7,016 bases of DNA from Oscillospiraceae bacterium (GTDB lineage: Bacteria > Bacillota > Clostridia > Oscillospirales > Oscillospiraceae): assembly GCA_029065305.1 (NCBI GenBank), contig JAIEIQ010000354.1:1-7016 (forward strand), read 5' to 3'. The notes below the pieces were generated by a model. The model searched no databases. It saw only the letters and a program-made list of their open reading frames with translations, and was not told the origin of the DNA. Within the stretch, counting starts at the first letter, position 1; each line of letters begins with the position of its first letter. Positions 3,753 to 7,016 of this stretch are shown in pieces. The position numbers were made by a program, and so were the translations under genes.

Positions 3753-5075
3753 ATGCTTCATGTTGATCTCAAAAACAGCTCCGCCAGAACGGAGCAGTAT
3801 ACCCAGGGCCTCCAGCAGGCCCACACCTGGCTTCAGGAGGCCACCGGCAGGGGCAACGACTTTGTCGGCTGGGTGAACCTGCCCCGGGACTACGACAAGG
3901 CGGAGTACGCACGGATCCAGGCCGCGGCGAAAAAGATCCAGTCCGACAGCAAGGCCCTGGTGGTCATCGGCATCGGCGGGAGCTACCTGGGGGCCCGGGC
4001 GGTCATCGAACTGGTGGGCTCCAACAACTACAACCTGAAGAAAAAGGATACCCCCAACATCTACTTCACCGGCAACGGCCTCAGCGGCGACAGCATGCAG
4101 GAGGTCATGGACCTCATCGGGGACGACGACTTCTCCGTCAACGTCATCTCCAAGTCCGGCACCACCACCGAGCCCGCCGTGGCCTTCCGGTTCTTCAAGG
4201 CCATGCTGGAGAAGAAGTACGGCAAGGCTGAGGCCGCGAAGCGCATTTACGCCACCACCGACAAGGCCCGGGGGGCCCTCAAGTCCCTGGCCGACGCCGA
4301 GGGCTACGACACCTATGTGGTGCCCGACGACGTGGGCGGGCGCTACAGCGTGCTGACCGCCGTGGGCCTGCTGCCCATCGCTGTGGCCGGGATCGACCTG
4401 GACCGGCTGATGAAGGGCGCGGCGGATATGATGGAGACCTGCCGCAGAGCCGACTACGACGCCAACCCCGCCTGGCAGTACGCCGCCGCCCGCAGCGACC
4501 TGTACAGCCAGGGCAAGAAGATTGAGATTCTCGCCGCCTACGAGCCCAGGGCCCGGTTCTTCGCCGAGTGGTGGAAGCAGCTCTACGGCGAGAGCGAGGG
4601 CAAGGAGAACAAGGGCCTCTTCCCCGCCAGCGTGGAGTTCACCGCCGACCTCCACTCCATGGGCCAGTATATCCAGCAGGGTGAGCGGACCATGATTGAG
4701 ACGGTCATCCGCTTCGGCAGGAGCGCCCACCAGCTGTGTGTGCCCCGGGACGAGGCCGACGGCGACGGGCTGAACTTCCTGGCCGGGAAGGACATGGATT
4801 TTATTGCCACGCAAGCGATGGACGGCACCCTGCTGGCCCACGTGGAGGGCGGCGTGCCCAACCTGATTATCAGGGCCGGGGAGATCAACGCCTACACCTG
4901 CGGCGAGCTGATCTACTTCTTTGAATATGCCTGCGGGCTGAGCGGGTATCTGCTGGGGGTGAACCCCTTCGACCAGCCCGGTGTGGAGGCGTACAAGAAG
5001 AATATGTTCGCCCTGCTGGGCAAGCCCGGGTATGAGGATATGGGCGCGGAGCTGCGGGCGAAGCTGGGGAAATAA
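3753..5075 (+). CDS. pgi: Glucose-6-phosphate isomerase (440 aa)
   Basis: This cytoplasmic enzyme interconverts glucose 6-phosphate and fructose 6-phosphate, the second step of glycolysis. Motifs in order: sugar-phosphate-binding [12 protein letters not shown] (71-82); SKSGTTTEP (133-141), which grips the phosphate; [16 protein letters not shown] (195-210); QLYGESEGK (276-284) with catalytic Glu280; His301 in HSMGQ for ring opening; and the signature [11 protein letters not shown] (406-416) with Lys415. The length matches the Gram-positive Pgi class of about 440-450 aa. The ATG at 3753 is chosen because AGGAGG (3738-3743) lies 9 nt upstream; an upstream TTG frame start at 3675 falls in the promoter. 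Very GC-rich third codon positions contrast with the mobile DNA to the left. It is followed after 3 nt by the zinc-ribbon gene, probably on the same transcript. It was probably the next gene after rpsI before the insertion. Confidence 0.97.
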   Translation: MLHVDLKNSSARTEQYTQGLQQAHTWLQEATGRGNDFVGWVNLPRDYDKAEYARIQAAAKKIQSDSKALVVIGIGGSYLGARAVIELVGSNNYNLKKKDTPNIYFTGNGLSGDSMQEVMDLIGDDDFSVNVISKSGTTTEPAVAFRFFKAMLEKKYGKAEAAKRIYATTDKARGALKSLADAEGYDTYVVPDDVGGRYSVLTAVGLLPIAVAGIDLDRLMKGAADMMETCRRADYDANPAWQYAAARSDLYSQGKKIEILAAYEPRARFFAEWWKQLYGESEGKENKGLFPASVEFTADLHSMGQYIQQGERTMIETVIRFGRSAHQLCVPRDEADGDGLNFLAGKDMDFIATQAMDGTLLAHVEGGVPNLIIRAGEINAYTCGELIYFFEYACGLSGYLLGVNPFDQPGVEAYKKNMFALLGKPGYEDMGAELRAKLGK

Positions 5076-5078
5076 GCC

Positions 5079-5486
5079 ATGCGACTCATTCGCTGCGAGG
5101 ACTGCGGAAGGCGGTACGATTTTGAGCGGGACGAGTTTTGCCCGCGGTGCGGGGCCTTCAACCACCCGGCCAACCGCTGGCGGGTGGACAGCGCCGGGAA
5201 CGTGGTCCGGGTGGACGGGATCAACGAGGCCAACCACGCCGGGTCCTTCAGCCACAGGGAGGTCCACGAGGAGAAGGCCCAGCGCCGGAGGACGGGCCTG
5301 GACCATCCGCCGGCGGCGCCCAGGAGGCCGGTTCCCCGGACCGGACCCCAGAACAGCCGGCAGAGCGCCCAGCGGAAGGGAGCTGCGCAGAACAAGGGCT
5401 GGGTGTTCTGGCTGGTGGGGTTCATCGTTCTTGTGAATTTTATCCTGCCGGTGCTGTTCGCCATTTTTGAGAGTATTTTTGGATAG
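5079..5486 (+). CDS. Small zinc-ribbon protein with C-terminal membrane anchor (135 aa)
   Basis: Function unknown. Residues 1-30 form a zinc ribbon with CxxC pairs at Cys6/Cys9 and Cys21/Cys24 (CEDC…CPRC). Residues 31-60 are polar, 61-107 form a basic, Pro/Arg/Gln-rich linker, and about 108-130 is one hydrophobic membrane segment (starting GWVFWLVGFIVLVN) with five residues after it. The layout suggests a cytoplasmic metal-binding head anchored by its tail to the membrane. The ATG lies 3 nt after the pgi stop and has only a weak GGGG-type ribosome site inside the end of pgi, so translation is probably coupled to pgi. The transcript ends at the terminator 2 nt later. Zinc-ribbon/TM proteins of this kind are common but little studied in Clostridia. 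No link to glucose metabolism can be read from the sequence. Confidence 0.85.
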   Translation: MRLIRCEDCGRRYDFERDEFCPRCGAFNHPANRWRVDSAGNVVRVDGINEANHAGSFSHREVHEEKAQRRRTGLDHPPAAPRRPVPRTGPQNSRQSAQRKGAAQNKGWVFWLVGFIVLVNFILPVLFAIFESIFG

Positions 5487-5487
5487 G

Positions 5488-5517
5488 AAAAAGAGAGCGG
5501 CTTCCGCTCTCTTTTTT
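5488..5517. terminator. Strong terminator after pgi operon
   Basis: A 13-bp stem made of AAAAA plus GAGAGCGG (5488-5500) and CCGCTCTC plus TTTTT (5504-5516), with a 3-nt CTT loop, ends in a T-run to 5517. It starts two bases after the stop codon of the zinc-ribbon gene. The A-tract on the left arm would let it work on the minus strand as well. Confidence 0.92.
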
Positions 5518-5539
5518 CGCGCTTTCTGAAAAAACCGGG

Positions 5540-5558
5540 CATACTATTGACAAGTATG
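5540..5558. promoter_or_regulatory. Palindromic site at the probable deacetylase promoter
   Basis: CATACTATTGACAAGTATG has perfect 6-bp inverted arms (CATACT/AGTATG) seven bases apart. A possible -10 (TACTAT, 5542-5547) overlaps the left arm, but no good -35 is placed before it. The TTGACA-like string inside is too close to the ribosome site to serve as a -35. A factor binding here could repress the gene or activate it from a weak promoter. Confidence 0.35.
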
Positions 5559-5578
5559 TACGGGGAGGCGAAACGCCC

Positions 5579-6322
5579 ATGAAACGAATCATCCCGGCGG
5601 CGGTGCTGCTGCTTTTCCTCACCGCCTGCTGTGAGCCGGTGGAGCCGGACCTGTCCGCCTACGCCTCCGCCCAGGCGGAGGTGCCGGAGGAGGACAGCGA
5701 GACGAAATACGCCGCCCTGACCTTCGACGACGGGCCCCGGGCGGACACCACCGGGCTGCTGCTGGACGGCCTGGCGGAGCGGGGGGTGCAGGCCACCTTC
5801 TTTCTCATCGGGGAGCAGGTGGAGGGCAACGAGGCCCTTGTCGGCCGGATGCGCGCCGAGGGCCACCAGATCGGCAACCACACCTACAGCCACGCCCGCC
5901 TCTCCCGGGTGGACCGGGATACGGTCATCGAGGAGATCCACAAGACCGAGGTGGTGCTTACCGAGCTGCTGGGGGAGGGGAGCTGGTGGCTCCGGCCCCC
6001 CTACGGCCTCATTGACGAGGGCCGGGCGTCGCTGGTGAGGACGCCGATGGTGTACTGGTCCCTGGACCCGGAGGACTGGAAGCTGCTGGACGCCGGAAAG
6101 GTGACGGACTACGTGGTGGGGAATATCTCCCCCGGGGATATCATTCTCCTCCACGACTTTTACCCCACCAGCGTGGATGCGGCCCTGGAGATTGTGGACC
6201 GGCTCCAGATGGAGGGCTACACCTTCGTGACGGTGGAGGAGCTCTTCCGCATCCAGGGGGTGGAGCCGGTCAGCGGTCTGCTCTACGCCTCGCCCACGCG
6301 GCTCCGCCCGCTGGCGGGATAG
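5579..6322 (+). CDS. Lipoprotein polysaccharide deacetylase, NodB family (247 aa)
   Basis: Predicted metal-dependent deacetylase of N-acetylated glycans (peptidoglycan or other wall polymers), attached to the outer face of the membrane. Residues 1-17 are a lipoprotein signal: Lys-Arg start, hydrophobic core, lipobox LTAC with Cys17. A short acidic spacer precedes the NodB domain (about 44-225). Its motifs are all present: TFDDGP (48-53, catalytic base Asp50 and metal ligand Asp51), HTYSH (101-105, metal-binding His101/His105), RPPYG (139-143), W160 and D163/W167 in the WSLDPEDW segment, and LLHDF (190-194, His192). The ATG has GGGGAGG 10 nt upstream. It is flanked by terminators at 5488 and 6353, so it is probably transcribed alone. 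The substrate cannot be told from sequence; PdaA-like, chitooligosaccharide or peptidoglycan GlcNAc activity are the main options. Confidence 0.93.
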   Translation: MKRIIPAAVLLLFLTACCEPVEPDLSAYASAQAEVPEEDSETKYAALTFDDGPRADTTGLLLDGLAERGVQATFFLIGEQVEGNEALVGRMRAEGHQIGNHTYSHARLSRVDRDTVIEEIHKTEVVLTELLGEGSWWLRPPYGLIDEGRASLVRTPMVYWSLDPEDWKLLDAGKVTDYVVGNISPGDIILLHDFYPTSVDAALEIVDRLQMEGYTFVTVEELFRIQGVEPVSGLLYASPTRLRPLAG

Positions 6323-6352
6323 GAAGGGAACGCGGGGACCGCCGCAGTATGA

Positions 6353-6388
6353 GAAAGCCGCTCCGGATTCTTGTCCGGAGCGGCTTTC
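6353..6388. terminator. Long hairpin between convergent genes, probable bidirectional terminator
   Basis: A perfect 15-bp stem (6353-6367 with 6374-6388) with a 6-nt TTCTTG loop lies 30 nt after the deacetylase stop and 66 nt past the stop of the convergent minus-strand gene. The stem edges carry AAAG/CTTT, but the T-runs are short on both sides. Its place between convergent genes supports termination in both directions. Confidence 0.75.
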
Positions 6389-6454
6389 CCTCGCTGGAGG
6401 CAGTGGATACTATGAGAATCACGACAAAGCGAAATGGCGTCAGGCGGCGCGGCC

Positions 6455-6679
6455 CTACCGGGTCATGTACCGCAGCAGGCGGGACAGATCGCCGCTGGAA
6501 GAGACGGTCAGTTCCAGCTGGGGGATGCCTCTCCCGGGAACCGCCAGGCCGCAGATCAGATTTCCAATGTCCTGGTTGTGCCGCAGGTCCATGCCGCAGC
6601 AGAGAACAGGGCCCTCACAGGTGTCGAGCAGGTTAAAGAGCTTCCGGGGCTGCTGAATATCCACCAGTTTCACGTTCAT
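6455..6679 (-). CDS. Small conserved-looking protein of unknown function (74 aa)
   Basis: I do not recognise this protein with certainty. It begins MNVKLVDIQQPRKLFNLLDTCEG and ends in SGDLSRLLRYMTR. It has no signal peptide or membrane segment, and two neighbouring Cys (27-28 in VLCCG). Alternating beta/alpha character and the phrase LFNLLDTCEGPV are reminiscent of small Clostridial proteins of about 70-75 aa that I recall being mis-annotated as poly(A) polymerase; this is a recollection, not a match I could test. Support for it being real: a good promoter (TTGCGT-17-TATACT, minus strand) ends about 27 nt before the ATG, and AAAGGA precedes the ATG, though at a rather long 12 nt. It runs toward the hairpin at 6353-6388 and is divergent from the AraC-type regulator. 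Confidence 0.68.
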   Translation of the reverse strand: MNVKLVDIQQPRKLFNLLDTCEGPVLCCGMDLRHNQDIGNLICGLAVPGRGIPQLELTVSSSGDLSRLLRYMTR

Positions 6680-6712
6680 GGTCCGATACCGTCCTTTCTT
6701 TTGGATGGTCTT

Positions 6713-6741
6713 AGTATACCGGCATCTCCCCCTTGACGCAA
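6713..6741 (-). promoter_or_regulatory. Promoter of the 74-aa gene
   Basis: On the minus strand TTGCGT (6741-6736) and TATACT (6718-6713) are separated by 17 bp, giving a start near 6706 and a leader of about 27 nt. Its -35 box overlaps the -35 box of the divergent promoter by three bases. Confidence 0.75.
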
Positions 6742-6761
6742 GCAGAGAAACGCCCTATACT
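6733..6761 (+). promoter_or_regulatory. Promoter of the AraC-type regulator gene
   Basis: TTGACG at 6733-6738, a 17-bp spacer, and TATACT at 6756-6761. The expected start is near 6768, about 25 nt before the GTG start codon. It shares bases 6736-6738 with the -35 of the divergent minus-strand promoter. Confidence 0.82.
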
Positions 6762-6792
6762 ATAAGAAAAGCGACGAAAGGGGGAGCGGACC

Positions 6793-7016
6793 GTGATACC
6801 GGGACAGATTCGGGATTTACAGCTCTCGGATGACTACCGGCAGCTGGATTTGGACAGCCCCCTGCTGTTTCCCTGCTCCTGCTACAATGTGGACGTCCGG
6901 CTGAACGTGGCCCAGGAGGTGCCCTGGCACTGGCACGAGGAGGCGGAGGCCATCGCCGTTGTCCAGGGGCGGGTCCGGCGCCAGGCCGGCGGGGACGCCT
7001 GGCTTCTGGAGGAGGG
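6793..7016 (+). CDS. AraC-family regulator, N-terminal cupin part (runs off window)
   Basis: The first 74 codons are visible and the gene continues past the right edge. It starts with GTG at 6793, supported by GGGGGAG at 6780-6786 six bases upstream and by the promoter before it. The segment VPWHWHEEAEAIAVVQGRVRRQAG (about residues 44-67) is typical of the beta-barrel cupin, ligand-sensing domain of AraC/XylS-type transcription factors, with the WHWHEE signature. The C-terminal helix-turn-helix domain expected in this family lies outside, so the assignment rests on the cupin part. A single-domain cupin protein is the alternative. Such regulators usually control a neighbouring sugar or transport gene and themselves. 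The divergent 74-aa gene sharing the promoter region is a possible target. Confidence 0.75.
   Translation, partial: MIPGQIRDLQLSDDYRQLDLDSPLLFPCSCYNVDVRLNVAQEVPWHWHEEAEAIAVVQGRVRRQAGGDAWLLEE

Noticed and set aside
3726..5306. 526-codon open frame on the minus strand opposite pgi
   Set aside because: It is a shadow of GC-rich pgi codons: Val/Gly/Leu-rich low-complexity translation, no ribosome site, and the plus strand has all Pgi catalytic motifs.
4913..6154. 413-codon minus-strand frame opposite the pgi end, zinc-ribbon gene and deacetylase
   Set aside because: It crosses two real genes and the terminator at 5488-5517, and its translation is compositionally biased with no recognisable domain.

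Overview
The window looks like part of the chromosome of a GC-rich gut Clostridia, most likely of the Oscillospiraceae (Flavonifractor, Lawsonibacter or Intestinimonas type). This is an inference from Gram-positive Shine-Dalgarno sites, TTGACA/TATACT-type promoters with 17-bp spacers, very GC-rich codon use in the chromosomal genes, and the gene content. It splits into two parts with a sharp junction near position 3468-3530.

Left part (1 to about 3527): the right end of an integrative mobile element. It opens with two tandem rho-independent terminators (79-160). About 1 kb without a convincing protein gene follows. That stretch holds three sigma-70/SigA-type promoters (181-209, 332-360, 552-580), several palindromes, three 15-nt-period repeats, and a compact promoter-terminator unit that could make an RNA of about 90 nt (587-675) or act as an attenuator for the genes downstream. 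Next comes a tightly packed recombination cassette: a 306-aa XerC/D-like tyrosine recombinase (1179-2099), a 37-codon small ORF overlapping its neighbours at both ends (2092-2205), and a 397-aa phage/ICE-type tyrosine integrase (2205-3398). Seventy bases after the integrase lies a 60-nt piece, 3468-3527, that encodes the last 19 residues and stop codon of ribosomal protein S9. This is best read as the displaced 3' end of rpsI, so the element integrated into rpsI and this is one attachment-site junction. The intact rpsI should lie upstream, outside the window, at the other end of the element.

Right part (3528-7016): host chromosome. It holds the probable rpsI terminator, a promoter and pgi (glucose-6-phosphate isomerase, 3753-5075), followed three bases later by a small zinc-ribbon protein with a C-terminal membrane anchor (5079-5486). 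After a strong terminator comes a lipoprotein polysaccharide deacetylase (NodB family, 5579-6322). A long hairpin (6353-6388) separates it from a convergent 74-aa protein of unknown function (6455-6679, minus strand). That small gene shares a divergent promoter region, with overlapping -35 boxes, with an AraC-type regulator that runs off the right edge (6793-7016).

The two integrases and the small ORF probably act together, or in succession, to move or maintain the element. The chromosomal genes are ordinary housekeeping (glycolysis, cell envelope) and regulatory functions. No tRNA, rRNA, CRISPR array or insertion sequence was found.
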